A stretch of 33,480 nucleotides of DNA from NCBI GenBank assembly GCA_031264015.1, contig JAISET010000093.1, positions 1 through 33,480 on the forward strand. The letters are read 5' to 3'. The position numbers were made by a program, and so were the translations under genes. The notes under the pieces were generated by a model, which was not told where the DNA came from, ran no database searches, and saw nothing but the letters and a program-made list of their open reading frames with translations. Positions 1 through 8,109 of this stretch are shown piece by piece. How positions within the stretch are numbered: position 1 is the stretch's first letter; the number at the start of each line of letters is the position of its first letter. This DNA comes from Deltaproteobacteria bacterium. Its GTDB lineage: Bacteria; Desulfobacterota; Desulfarculia; Adiutricales; Adiutricaceae.

Positions 1-32
1 GCCCCCCGACGGGCAATTCCCCGCAAGGGCTT

Positions 33-118
33 CTTTTTTTCCATGGGGAGGGTCCCGAGCAATGCGGAGGTCGATTATTCCGCCTGTCTTTGTCAAAACA
101 CTCTTGTTTGCTTTTTAA
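33..118 (+). promoter_or_regulatory. Possible promoter region of the zinc-ribbon/TM2 pseudogene
   Basis: A T-tract at about 33-40 follows GC-rich sequence and may be the end of an upstream terminator. Further on, TTGTCA (90-95) is followed after 17 nt by TTTTAA (113-118). This is a good -35 but a poor -10. It lies about 40 nt upstream of the broken reading frame. Weak support. Confidence 0.2.
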
Positions 119-157
119 ACCAAAGAATATGACCTGCTTTATTTTGTCCGATAAAAA

Positions 158-981
158 GTGGCAAAACGGCTTTTTGCACTCAATGCGGCGCCTCCCTCCC
201 GCCGAGCGTCCAGAACTGTCCCGACTGCGGGGCGCCGCGGCCCTCATATGTCCCGGCCCCCCGGCCGCCGTCTCCCCGGCCGGTCCCGCTGGAGTCCCAG
301 CCGGCGCCACGTCCTCTGCCGCAACAGCCGGTCCCCCGGCCGGCGCCCTTGCAGCCGCGGCAACGGACGCCGGAAAAGCAGGCGGAACAGCAGCAGCCCC
401 GGCAACGGACCCAGGCGGCCCCAGGCCGGGGCGGCCCCCCGCCGCAGCAGGGGCGGGGCGTGACGCGCGCGCCCGGGAGGGCCCCGGGAGCCGTCCCGGA
501 AGGCTGCCAGACGTCCTCCCGGGAGCGGCCGCCCGCCGGCTGGGCCCCGGGCGGGCCGCAGCCGGGGCAGTCCCCCGGGAGCAAGACCGTCGCCATCCTG
601 CCGGCCTGGTTTTTCGGGTGGCCGGGCTTCCGCCGCTTCCGCGTCGGCAGGTTCGTCCCGGCGACACTGACGCGCCCGACCCCGGGCGGCCTCGGGACCT
701 GGCGGCCCGCAGACTTCATCCCCGTCCGCGCCGGCAGGCCCAAAGACTCCGACTCCCTCCCGGTCAGCAGGCCCCGCAGCCTGGCCGTGGCGCCGCCGGC
801 GATCGTCGGCGCAAGCGGGGGCTCCGCCGCGCCGTCGGCCGTCGCCGCCGCCAGGCCGGCTGCCAGCCGCGGCGGGAAGACTTGCCTCGCGGCGCCGACC
901 GCGGCCGGGGCGGAGGAAATATGCATGGGCAAACACGACCGCCAACCGGGGATTATGAGGAGCCGGCCGGGGCGGGCCTGA
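158..981 (+). pseudogene. Degenerate zinc-ribbon + TM2-domain membrane protein (frameshifted, decayed)
   Basis: Frame 1 is open from about 133 to the stop at 981. It reads a classic double-CxxC zinc ribbon at about 172-240 (FCTQCG, then about 10 residues, then CPDCG). A Pro/Gln/Arg-rich linker follows to about 570. Next comes a recognisable but damaged TM2 domain at about 580-745 (GWPGFRRFRVGR, then GGLGTWRPADF, where intact TM2 domains have G-x-G-x-H-R-F-Y-x-G and GGLGIWWLIDL). No ATG, GTG or TTG exists in this frame before the ribbon. A GTG at 158 in frame 2 gives MAKRLF and joins the ribbon only by a -1 shift in the T5 run 171-175. Many expected Leu, Ile, Tyr and His positions are Pro, Thr or Arg, so the segment could hardly span a membrane. 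The family is usually a small inner-membrane protein of unknown function. The reading frame is well supported; the pseudogene call is inference. A sequencing error could explain the frameshift but not the domain decay. Confidence 0.6.
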
Positions 982-1442
982 AAAGACCGCCCGGCTTCGA
1001 CTGCGGCCCCGCCAACCCGCGCTCCGGCGACGGCGGCGAGTCCCGCCACGGGCTCGTCATCGCCAGACGGGACGGCCGGGGGCCGCCGGACTGCGGCGGC
1101 CGCGCCTGGGCGCCGGGACGGGCCAAAGCTAAAGGCCCCCGGGGAGACGCGTGACGGCGGTCCCCCCGGGGGCCTTTTTAATGGCCTGGTCGTCAAAGGT
1201 CGGTGAAAGTCGTTTAAAGTCGCCGAAACAGACTTTTAGAAAAAAACTGTCCAAAAGACGGCCCTCCCCCCGTCCGGGCCCCCTCGTTCGGCGCTCCCGC
1301 CCCCCTCCTTTTTTCATCGGCATCAGGCCGTATTTTCATACTCTTCTCATCAACCTCGCCTCAGTTTAAGCCGTTTTTTAAGACCAATGCTTTGCCCGCC
1401 GGACGCGCGCGCCGACGCCTGTGACGACGCGTCCGCCGGCGT
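982..1442. other. Gene-poor spacer with a short possible ORF and a terminator
   Basis: No convincing gene. A Shine-Dalgarno-like GGAGGA (912-917) precedes two ATGs, at 921 and 925. The first opens a 77-codon frame to 1154 with high G/C at position 3 and a natural-looking charged composition, but it resembles nothing I recognise and may be pseudogene tail. On the minus strand, just beyond the tsaB stop, GGACGCG (1401-1407) can pair with CGCGTCC (1428-1434). A T-poor tail follows, so this is at best a weak terminator. Confidence 0.3.
1134..1179 (+). terminator. Rho-independent terminator
   Basis: GGCCCCCGGGG (1134-1144) pairs perfectly with CCCCGGGGGCC (1164-1174) and is followed at once by TTTTT (1175-1179). 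The T run is on the + strand, so it ends a + strand transcript. The only candidate is the zinc-ribbon/TM2 gene region, which supports that strand having once carried the gene. Confidence 0.75.
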
Positions 1443-2243
1443 CTAGGCCCGGGCCGGCAGTCTCGCGGGCGGGGCCCACTTTTTGAAGATGTCCGGGGAG
1501 CGGCCGTAGAGAGGGGCGGGCGGATGGCTGGCCAGGGTCCCGCAGGCGAGATAATAGGCGGCCAGGTCGGCCAGGGCCTCCGGGGACGCCGGGTCGACGG
1601 GCCCGGGGAGAAAACCGGGCCATAATCCGGGCGGCAGAAGGGGGAGCCCCGGCCCGACCAGGGTGACGGCCCCGCCGCGGGAAGCCTCGGCGAGGGTCCC
1701 GCCCAGACGCCCCGGCGCCGCGGCCAGCGTCCCCGTCAGAGCCTCGGGCTCCGGGTCGCCGGAGTTTTTTAAGTCCTGACGATTTTCCTGATTGTCCGGG
1801 TTTTGACGACCGGCGGTCTTGGCGGGGGGAAAGCGGTAGAGAACGGAGAAGACCTCGCCGTGTCTGGCGTCGACCACGGGGGCGACCAGGCGGGCCGCGC
1901 CGCCCGTCCGGGAGAACTCGGCCAGGGCCATGGCCAGAAGACTATGGACGCCGACGGCGGGAACGTCCAGGCCCAGGCCCAGACCCTTGGCCAGGGCGAG
2001 ACCCACGCGCAGGCCGGTGAAGCTGCCGGGCCCGCGGCCGCAGGCCAGCAGGTCGGGTTTGGCGCCCAGGGCCTCGGGGGAGTCGCAGAGCTCGGAGACG
2101 GCGGGGGGCAGGGCGGCCGAGTGCCCCGCCGGGCCTCTGAGGACGGTCTTTTTCAGAAGTCTGCCCCCGCGGCCCGAGCCGTCGGACTCGACCAGGCCGA
2201 CGGCCGCCTCGGGGGCGGAGGTGTCCCAGGCGAGAACGAGCAC
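1443..2243 (-). CDS. tsaB: tRNA threonylcarbamoyladenosine biosynthesis protein TsaB
   Basis: TsaB is the ASKHA-fold scaffold that, with TsaD and TsaE, transfers threonylcarbamoyl to A37 of ANN-decoding tRNAs in the cytoplasm. The 266-residue product begins with the family start (LAWDTSAPEAAVGL). It has the conserved GPGSFTGLRVGLALAKGL stretch at about residues 71-88 and the PVVDARHGEVF strand near 125. E. coli TsaB is about 230 residues. The extra length is partly a hydrophilic Asn/Gln/Asp-rich insert near residues 145-165 after RFPPAKTAG. The start is GTG (2243-2241), 3 nt after the rseP stop, so the two genes are translationally close and surely cotranscribed. The rseP-tsaB order is familiar from deltaproteobacteria. 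Confident call. Confidence 0.93.
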   Translation of the reverse strand: MLVLAWDTSAPEAAVGLVESDGSGRGGRLLKKTVLRGPAGHSAALPPAVSELCDSPEALGAKPDLLACGRGPGSFTGLRVGLALAKGLGLGLDVPAVGVHSLLAMALAEFSRTGGAARLVAPVVDARHGEVFSVLYRFPPAKTAGRQNPDNQENRQDLKNSGDPEPEALTGTLAAAPGRLGGTLAEASRGGAVTLVGPGLPLLPPGLWPGFLPGPVDPASPEALADLAAYYLACGTLASHPPAPLYGRSPDIFKKWAPPARLPARA

Positions 2244-2246
2244 CGC

Positions 2247-3659
2247 TCACTCCGCCTGCCCGGTCTGGACGGCGGGCGGCGGCCCTCCCCGGCGGGTGAC
2301 GATGCGGGAGATGTCGTTGTAGAAAACCAGGACCATCAGGGCCACCAGGGCGCCGACGCCCACCATCTGGGAGACCTCCCGGACCCGCAGGCTCAGGGGT
2401 TTGCGTCTGACGCCCTCGACGAGGAAGATGAGGATCTGGCCGCCGTCGAAGACGGGCAGGGGGACCAGGTTGATGATGGCCAGGTTGATGCTGATGAGGA
2501 CCATCAGAAATATGAAGTCGTCGAGGCCGCTCCTGATGGAGAGCCCGGCCTGCTCGGCGATCAGGATGGGGCCGCCCATGACCTTGGGGGAGATCTTGTG
2601 GGAGACGATCTTGCCCAAAACGGAGAAGGTCAGGGTGGTGATGTTCCAGCAGTCCCTGAGGCTGAAGTGGGCGGCCCGGAAGGGGCCCACCCTCTCCCTG
2701 ACCGCCGTCGGGCGGCTGGAGATGCTGATCAGGGGCGTGTAGACCGTCTCGCCGTCGAGGTTCTGGGAGGGCTCGGCGACGGGGGTGATCATGAAGCTCA
2801 TGGTCCGCCCGTCCCTCAGCACCTCGAAATTCAAAGGCTTGATGTCGACGGGGCCCGGCTTCCCGCGGCCCTCCGCCGGCCCCTGGACGATCTCCTCGAG
2901 CTCGACCCAGTCCCTGATGGCCCGGCCGTCGATGGCGGTGATCAGATCCCCGGGCCTGAGTCCGGCCAGGTCGGCGGGCTTGCCCGGGACGACCCGGCCC
3001 ACCTCGGTCCTCAGGAGGGGCCTGAGCCCCAGGCTCCAGTAGGGGGAGCTGTCGCCGAGCATGTCCCTGGCGTCCTCGCGCCTGGGGGTCACCTGGAAAG
3101 TTCTGGCCGCCCCGTCCCTCTCGACGGAGACCGCGACCGGGCTCCCGTCGGAGAGCTCCTGGATCTCCTCGATCTGGTCGTAGAAGCTGACCTCCCGGCC
3201 GTCGATCCCGGTGACGAGGTCGCCGTAGCGCAGGCCCGCCCGGTAGGCCGGCCCGTCCTCGGGGATCATGCCGACCGTCGAGGGGGCGTGGCTGACGCCT
3301 ATGGCCATGACCAGAGCCCACATGGCCAGGAAGGCGAAGACCAGGTTGAAAAGGGGCCCGGCGAAGACCACGGCGATCCTGACCCAGACGGGCTTGTGGT
3401 TGAAGCTTTTGGCCAGCTTCTCCGGGGGGACGTCGTCGCCGGGCTCCTCGCCGCAAAGCTTGACGTAGCCGCCCAGGGGCAGCCAGCAGACCTGGTAGAC
3501 GGTCTCGCCGATCTTTTTCGACCAAATCCGCGGCGGGAAGCCCAGGGAGAAGCTGTCCACCCCGACGCCCAGGAGCTTGGCGACCAAGAAGTGCCCCAGC
3601 TCGTGGACGAAGATCAGGATCAGAAGCAGAACTATGAACGAGACGATGGTGAGCAGCAT
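2247..3659 (-). CDS. rseP: RIP metalloprotease RseP (site-2 protease)
   Basis: Inner-membrane zinc metalloprotease that cuts transmembrane segments, classically of anti-sigma factors after a first periplasmic cut. The 470-residue product shows the HELGH zinc motif at 19-23 in the first membrane helix. A PxGGYVKL segment lies at 61-68. Two periplasmic PDZ domains follow (about 125-190 and 215-290, each with an AGLRxGDLIT/VTxIDG signature). The third zinc ligand lies in NLVPLPVFDGG at 397-407. Length matches E. coli RseP (450). The start is ATG at 3659, preceded by a good GGGAGAG ribosome site. The neighbours normally found upstream (dxr, cdsA) are absent; a gene-free divergent region lies there instead. 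tsaB follows in the same operon. Confidence 0.95.
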   Translation of the reverse strand: MLLTIVSFIVLLLILIFVHELGHFLVAKLLGVGVDSFSLGFPPRIWSKKIGETVYQVCWLPLGGYVKLCGEEPGDDVPPEKLAKSFNHKPVWVRIAVVFAGPLFNLVFAFLAMWALVMAIGVSHAPSTVGMIPEDGPAYRAGLRYGDLVTGIDGREVSFYDQIEEIQELSDGSPVAVSVERDGAARTFQVTPRREDARDMLGDSSPYWSLGLRPLLRTEVGRVVPGKPADLAGLRPGDLITAIDGRAIRDWVELEEIVQGPAEGRGKPGPVDIKPLNFEVLRDGRTMSFMITPVAEPSQNLDGETVYTPLISISSRPTAVRERVGPFRAAHFSLRDCWNITTLTFSVLGKIVSHKISPKVMGGPILIAEQAGLSIRSGLDDFIFLMVLISINLAIINLVPLPVFDGGQILIFLVEGVRRKPLSLRVREVSQMVGVGALVALMVLVFYNDISRIVTRRGGPPPAVQTGQAE

Positions 3660-4005
3660 ATCTCTCCCTATCCCGGGGCGCGTGATTTCCTGGCCGGCCG
3701 CCTTGACTTGTCCCGGCCCCGCCCCGGGTCTCCGGGGGCCCCGGGGCCGCCGGCTTAAACTTATACCATATTTCGGCCTCCGGCGCCTTAAAAAATGACC
3801 CCGCCGCGCTTTTTTTAACCCGCGCCCCGCGACTCGCCCCGGCCCCGGCGACTCCGGACGGGGGGAGGGCCGCCGCTTTTTGAAGGCCGCGCGGTCCCGG
3901 CCGCGGCGTCGGGGGGCGTCGGCCCGCCTCCGCCCGGCGGCGGCGGAAACTTGTCGGGACCGTTTGACAATTTTTAGGCAATATCACCATATTATCATTA
4001 CAAAT

Positions 4006-4035
4006 TTGACTATTAACATAATTAAAGAATAATTT
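4006..4035 (+). promoter_or_regulatory. Candidate sigma-70-type promoter for livJ
   Basis: TTGACT (4006-4011) with TAATTT (4030-4035) at 18 nt, or AATAAT (4028-4033) at 16 nt, in the AT-rich island. Use of this promoter would give livJ a leader of about 375 nt, long enough for regulatory folding. Confidence 0.4.
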
Positions 4036-4345
4036 ATGATTTTTAATTATTTAATTCATCTTAAAACTCTCAAAAGAGCGTCAGGTCAAATTGAGCAAAG
4101 ACCTCAGGGCAACTTTACTCTTGACCGCCGAGCGGCTTTTAAGCTATCTTTCCCTTATCGCTTCGGGCAGCGCTCCAAAAACGGCGGGGCGGAACGGCGG
4201 CCGGACGGCCGGCGGTCCGGCGGCCTTCTTTTGGCCGGCCTTGTCTTGTCGGCGCCCGCCCGGAGGTTGAAAAAAAAGCTTGCACCTATGTACCCTTCGC
4301 CAGGCTTCCGCTTAAGGCGCAAGGACGGGCACATCCAACATAAGG

Positions 4346-4399
4346 CCCCCTCCGGCAAGGCGGGGGTGGCCGTTTCTCCCCGGGTCGAGACCCGGGGAG
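4346..4399 (+). promoter_or_regulatory. Stem-loops in the livJ leader
   Basis: Two GC-rich hairpins lie just before livJ. CCCCCTCC/GGCGGGGG (about 4346-4368) is imperfect. CTCCCCGGGTC (4376-4386) and GACCCGGGGAG (4389-4399) form a perfect 11-bp inverted repeat with only 2 nt between. The second ends about 7 nt before the Shine-Dalgarno GAGGG, so it could be an operator palindrome, an mRNA 5' stabiliser or a translation-control structure. No T run follows, so it is not an ordinary terminator. Confidence 0.5.
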
Positions 4400-4417
4400 T
4401 TTCCTCGAGGGAAACGT

Positions 4418-5539
4418 ATGAAAGCATTATGTAAAGCATTGGCCGTGTTCGCTCTGGCCGTCTGTCTGCCTCTGGCCTCGGCCCGGGCCCAGGACGACGA
4501 GATCAGGATCGGCTTCGGCGGGGCTCTTCTGGGCAACCTGGCCAGCTACGGCCTCTCCAACCTTTACGGCATCGAGTACGCCGTCGGGCAGATCAACGCC
4601 CAGGGCGGCGTTTTGGGCAAGCAGGTCGCCCTGGTCCAGGAGGACGACGCCTGCGACCCCAAGGCGGCGGCCAACGCGGCCAACAAGCTGGCCAGCGAGG
4701 GGCTGACCCTGATCCTGGGGCACACCTGCTCCGGGGCCACCCGCAGCGCCCTCTCCGTCTACGGCGACAACGCCCTGGTCATCTCCAGCTCGGCCACCGA
4801 GATCTCGCTGACCGACGACGGCCAGCACCCGTTCTTCTTCAGGACCACCCCCCGCGACGACGCGCAGTCCGAGGCCCAGATCCAGCACATCAAGGCCAGG
4901 GGCTACAAGAAGGTGGCCATCCTCCACGACAAGGGCGACTACGGGCAGTCCCTGGCCACCCTGGCCACCGACTCCATCAACGCCAACCCCGGCGACATCG
5001 AGATCGTTCTGAACGACGGCATCACCAGCGGCGAGGTCTCCTACGAGGAGATCGTCTCCAAGCTGCGCGACAGCGGGGCCGAGGTCCTCATCTGGGGCGG
5101 CTACTACAACGACGCCTCCAAGCTGGCCATGCAGATGCGCGACAAGGGTCTCGACACCGTCGTCGTGGGCCCCGACGGGCTCTATGACCCCAGGTACATA
5201 ACCCTGGGCGGCGCCGCGGTCGAGGGCTCCATCGTCACCGGCCAGGCCAACATCAGCGACACCGAGGCCGGCCGGGCCGCCGTGGCCGACCACCAGACCA
5301 GGCACCAGGAGGAGATCGGCACCTACTTCTTCTACGCCGCCGGGGCCGCCCAGGCTCTTTTGGCCGCGGTGGAAAAAGTCGGCAACACCACCGACCTGGC
5401 CGCCATCAAGCAGCACTTGACCGAGGACACCGTCGACACCGTCATGGGGCCCGTCCGCTTCGACGCCAAGGGCGACGTCATCGGCACCGGCTACACCCTC
5501 TTCGAGGTGGTCAACGGCCAGTTCGTCGAGGTCAAGTAG
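4418..5539 (+). CDS. livJ: Branched-chain amino acid ABC transporter, periplasmic binding protein
   Basis: Type I periplasmic binding protein of the LIV family. It captures leucine, isoleucine or valine (or a related ligand) and delivers it to LivHM. The 373-residue product has a clear signal peptide (MKALCKALAVFALAVCLPLASARA, cut near residue 24). The mature protein starts DDEIRIGFGGALLGNLASYG, the usual first strand and ligand loop. The family segments LVQEDDACDPKAAANAANKL, HTCSGATRSALSVY and FFRTTPRDDAQ are all present. The two Cys (CDPK, HTCSG) are conserved and probably form a disulphide, as in E. coli LivJ. The start is ATG at 4418 with GAGGG 7 nt upstream. A 251-nt gap with GC-rich stems separates it from livH. 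That is common where the binding protein is made in excess. The exact ligand cannot be read from sequence. Confidence 0.93.
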   Translation: MKALCKALAVFALAVCLPLASARAQDDEIRIGFGGALLGNLASYGLSNLYGIEYAVGQINAQGGVLGKQVALVQEDDACDPKAAANAANKLASEGLTLILGHTCSGATRSALSVYGDNALVISSSATEISLTDDGQHPFFFRTTPRDDAQSEAQIQHIKARGYKKVAILHDKGDYGQSLATLATDSINANPGDIEIVLNDGITSGEVSYEEIVSKLRDSGAEVLIWGGYYNDASKLAMQMRDKGLDTVVVGPDGLYDPRYITLGGAAVEGSIVTGQANISDTEAGRAAVADHQTRHQEEIGTYFFYAAGAAQALLAAVEKVGNTTDLAAIKQHLTEDTVDTVMGPVRFDAKGDVIGTGYTLFEVVNGQFVEVK

Positions 5540-5790
5540 GCCCCGGGGCCGCGGGGACGGCCCCCGGCCTCCCGGCTCCCCGGCTCGTTAATTGACTCGT
5601 TGTTTGAATAGTTGTTCGGCTCGCCAACCTGTCGGACCCGGCCCGGACCCCCAGCGGTCCCGGGCCGGCTCCGATTTAATTTGCCGTCCGCCCCGGACGC
5701 CCATTTTTTTCCCACGTTCGTTTTCTTGGCGCCCCGAGGCGCGCCCGTCTGAGGCGGACGCCCCGGCGACGGGGGCCGGGCTGAGATAAA
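5540..5790 (+). other. livJ-livH spacer with GC-rich stem-loop
   Basis: No gene. Just after the livJ stop, GGCCCCGGGGCC and the adjoining GGCC/CCGG runs (about 5540-5575) can fold strongly but have no T tract. This would fit an attenuating or RNA-protecting structure that makes livJ message more abundant than the downstream transporter genes. Confidence 0.4.
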
Positions 5791-6699
5791 ATGACTTTTT
5801 TTCTCGATCTTTTCATGAGCGGCCTGACCAAGGGCAGCATCTACGCCCTGATCGCCCTGGGCTACACCATGGTCTACGGGATCATCGCCCTGATCAATTT
5901 CGCCCACGGGGAGATATACATGATCGGGGCCTTCACGGCGCTTCTGGCCTCCATGGTCCTCTCCAGCCCGGCCGTGGGCATGTCCGGCTGGGGGCTTCTG
6001 GTCTCGGTGGCCACTATCGCCGCCGTCTACGCCGCCATGTACGGCTGGACCATGGAGCGGATAGCCTACCGGCCTCTGCGCGGCTCCTCCAGGCTGGCCC
6101 CGCTCATCAGCGCCATCGGCATGTCCATCTTCCTGCAGAACTACGTCCAGCTGGCCCAGACCCCCAACTTCCTCCAGTTTCCCGACCTGGTCCCCCAGAT
6201 GCCCTTTCTCAAGCCGATCGCGGGCTACCTCAGCAGGACCCAGCTGGTCATCCTCCTGTTCACCCTGCTCTCCATGGTCGGGCTGACCCTGTTCATCAAG
6301 TTCACCAAGACGGGCATGGCCATGCGGGCCGTGGCCCAGGACCAGACCATGGCCAGGCTGACCGGGGTCGACATCGACCGGGTCATCTCGTCCACCTTCG
6401 TCATCGGCTCGGTGCTGGCCGCCCTAGGCGGCGTCCTGATCGGCTGCAGCATGCGGCAGATCGACTTCTACATCGGCTTTCTGGCCGGCATGAAGGCCTT
6501 CACCGCGGCCGTCCTGGGGGGCATAGGCTCCATCCCCGGGGCCGTGGTCGGGGCGCTGATCCTGGGCTTCGCCGAGAGCTTCGCCGCGGGCTACATCTCC
6601 AGCTCCTACAAGGACGTGGTGGCCTTCATCATCCTGATCCTCATTTTGATCTTCAGACCGGAGGGCATCATGGGTCAGGCCCAGACGCAGAAAGTCTGA
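5791..6699 (+). CDS. livH: Branched-chain amino acid ABC transporter, permease LivH
   Basis: Integral inner-membrane permease that pairs with LivM and is driven by LivG/LivF. The 302-residue product starts MTFFLDLFMSGLTKGSIYALIALGYTMVYG. It carries the family stretch INFAHGEIYMIGAF (about 33-46), multiple hydrophobic helices, and the EAA-like coupling loop GMAMRAVAQDQTMARLTGVDIDRV near 180-200. The conserved GGIGSIPGAVVGALILG follows near 240-256. Length matches E. coli LivH (308). The ribosome site before ATG 5791 is weak (GAGATAAAATG). It is 24 nt upstream of livM. Confidence 0.94.
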   Translation: MTFFLDLFMSGLTKGSIYALIALGYTMVYGIIALINFAHGEIYMIGAFTALLASMVLSSPAVGMSGWGLLVSVATIAAVYAAMYGWTMERIAYRPLRGSSRLAPLISAIGMSIFLQNYVQLAQTPNFLQFPDLVPQMPFLKPIAGYLSRTQLVILLFTLLSMVGLTLFIKFTKTGMAMRAVAQDQTMARLTGVDIDRVISSTFVIGSVLAALGGVLIGCSMRQIDFYIGFLAGMKAFTAAVLGGIGSIPGAVVGALILGFAESFAAGYISSSYKDVVAFIILILILIFRPEGIMGQAQTQKV

Positions 6700-6723
6700 G
6701 AGAGAAGAGGAAGACGGCCCGCC

Positions 6724-8109
6724 ATGCGCGCCTCAAACTTTAAACAATTCTGGCCCCGCGTCCTCGAGGAGCTCAAGGCGGCCTTCCTGGCCGCGGTCTG
6801 GATCTCCGTTCTGGCCTTCCCCCTGATGACGCTCTCCATCGGCCTCAACTCCAACTACGCTTTCTCCATGGCCAGGATGCCCAAGCTGGCCGGGGCGGTC
6901 TTCGTCCTGACCATCCTCTGGCGCTTTTTTCTCAGGCGCCGCAGCTTCCAGTCCATCTCCAAGGTGGTCCTGGAGTCCGAGGGCCTGCCGGAGGACCTGA
7001 AAAAAGGCCCCAGGCCCTCCTGGGTCTCGGTGGTCATGGCCTCCAGGCACCGCGGGACCGGTCTCGCCGTCCTTCTTTTGGTCATGGCCTCCGTCCCCTT
7101 CATGGCCTCGCCCTACGTCGTCAGCGTCATGGTCACGGCCCTCATCTACGTGGCCCTGGGGCTGGGCCTCAACGTGGTGGTGGGCGTCTCGGGCCTTTTA
7201 AACCTCGGCTACGTGGCCTTCTACGCCATGGGGGCCTACACCTACGCCCTTTTGTGCACGCAGTTGGGCTGGGGCTTCTGGCTCTGCCTGCCCCTGGGGG
7301 CGCTGACGGCGACCCTGATGGGGCTTCTTTTGGGCTTTCCGGTCATCAGGCTCTCGGGGGACTATCTGGCCATCGTCACCCTGTCCTTCGGCGAGATCAC
7401 CAGGCTTGTGCTGACCAACCTCGCCGTCACCAACGGGCCCCGGGGCATCAGCAACATCAGGCCCCCGGGCTTTTTCGGGCTCAATTTGAACGGCGGCCCC
7501 AAGGACTTTCTGGTCTCGACCCTGGGCATGAACCCGGCCATGGACGTCAACAAGGTCCTCATCTATTTCGTCATCCTGGGCCTGGTCGTCCTGACCATCG
7601 TCTGCGTCTTCAGGCTCGAGAACTCGCGCCTGGGCCGCGCCTGGCTGGCCATGCGCGAGGACGAGGTGGCCTGCCAGGCCATGGGCATCAACCGCGTCAG
7701 CGCCAAGCTGACCGCCTTCGCCCTGGGCTCCACCTGGGCCGGTCTCGCGGGCGTGGTCTTCGCCTCCCAGATCACCTTCATCAACCCGGCCAGCTTCTCG
7801 TTCCTGGAGAGCATCATGATCCTTTCCATCGTGGTTCTGGGAGGCATGGGCTCCATCCCCGGCGTCATCATCGGGGCGGCGGTTTTGATCATCCTGCCCG
7901 AGCAGCTGCGCTTTATCTCGCAGTACCGCATGCTGGTCTTCGGCGCCCTGATGGTCCTGATGATGGTCTTCCGTCCCGGGGGCCTCATCCAGAGCGTCCG
8001 GGAGGTCTACATCCACAAGGGGGCGGCCGGCGCCCCCCCCCGGGGCCCCGGGGCCGCGGCCGACGCGGGCGGGCCGGCCGGCGGCGGCGGGGCGGAGGGC
8101 CGGTCATGA
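6724..8109 (+). CDS. livM: Branched-chain amino acid ABC transporter, permease LivM
   Basis: Second membrane subunit of the LIV transporter. The 461-residue product has an N-terminal extra pair of membrane helices (about 15-75, like the DUF3382-type region of E. coli LivM). The permease core starts at about residue 110 (YVALGLGLNVVVGVSGLLNLGYVAFYAMGAY, then LSGDYLAIVTLSFGEITRLVL). The coupling loop is GRAWLAMREDEVACQAMGINRVSAKL, and a terminal VVLGGMGSIPGVIIGA segment follows. The tail (about 435-461) is Gly/Ala/Pro-rich, low in complexity, and longer than usual. The stop overlaps the livG start as ATGA. A purine-rich AGAGGAAG lies about 10 nt before the ATG. Confidence 0.94.
   Translation: MRASNFKQFWPRVLEELKAAFLAAVWISVLAFPLMTLSIGLNSNYAFSMARMPKLAGAVFVLTILWRFFLRRRSFQSISKVVLESEGLPEDLKKGPRPSWVSVVMASRHRGTGLAVLLLVMASVPFMASPYVVSVMVTALIYVALGLGLNVVVGVSGLLNLGYVAFYAMGAYTYALLCTQLGWGFWLCLPLGALTATLMGLLLGFPVIRLSGDYLAIVTLSFGEITRLVLTNLAVTNGPRGISNIRPPGFFGLNLNGGPKDFLVSTLGMNPAMDVNKVLIYFVILGLVVLTIVCVFRLENSRLGRAWLAMREDEVACQAMGINRVSAKLTAFALGSTWAGLAGVVFASQITFINPASFSFLESIMILSIVVLGGMGSIPGVIIGAAVLIILPEQLRFISQYRMLVFGALMVLMMVFRPGGLIQSVREVYIHKGAAGAPPRGPGAAADAGGPAGGGGAEGRS

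Larger units (their letters stand above)
3660..4417. other. Gene-free divergent control region between rseP and livJ
   Basis: No gene seen. The half near rseP is GC-rich. An AT-rich island at about 3960-4110 holds the likely promoters, and 4150-4417 is a long GC-rich leader with stem-loops before livJ. Small frames here on both strands lack family resemblance. One upstream promoter-like site is TTGACA (3964-3969), but it has no well-spaced -10. Confidence 0.6.

Noticed and set aside
180-1196. Minus-strand 338-codon frame with many Cys across the zinc-ribbon region
   Set aside because: It is the antisense shadow of the ribbon/TM2 frame in GC-rich DNA. It has no family resemblance, and the terminator at 1134-1179 points to + strand transcription.
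1803-3758. Long + strand frame antisense to rseP-tsaB
   Set aside because: Asp/Gly/Ala-rich composition and absence of any motif. The minus strand carries two unmistakable genes.
1942-3990. 682-codon minus-strand frame overlapping rseP and tsaB
   Set aside because: A shadow frame of the real genes, rich in Arg/Pro/Gly with no domains.
4427-5416. Antisense frame inside livJ
   Set aside because: Val/Gly/Asp-rich mirror of a strongly supported gene.
7254-8105. 5' extension of livG into livM
   Set aside because: Open by GC bias only. The ATG at 8106 overlapping the livM stop is the natural start, and the extension has no family signal.
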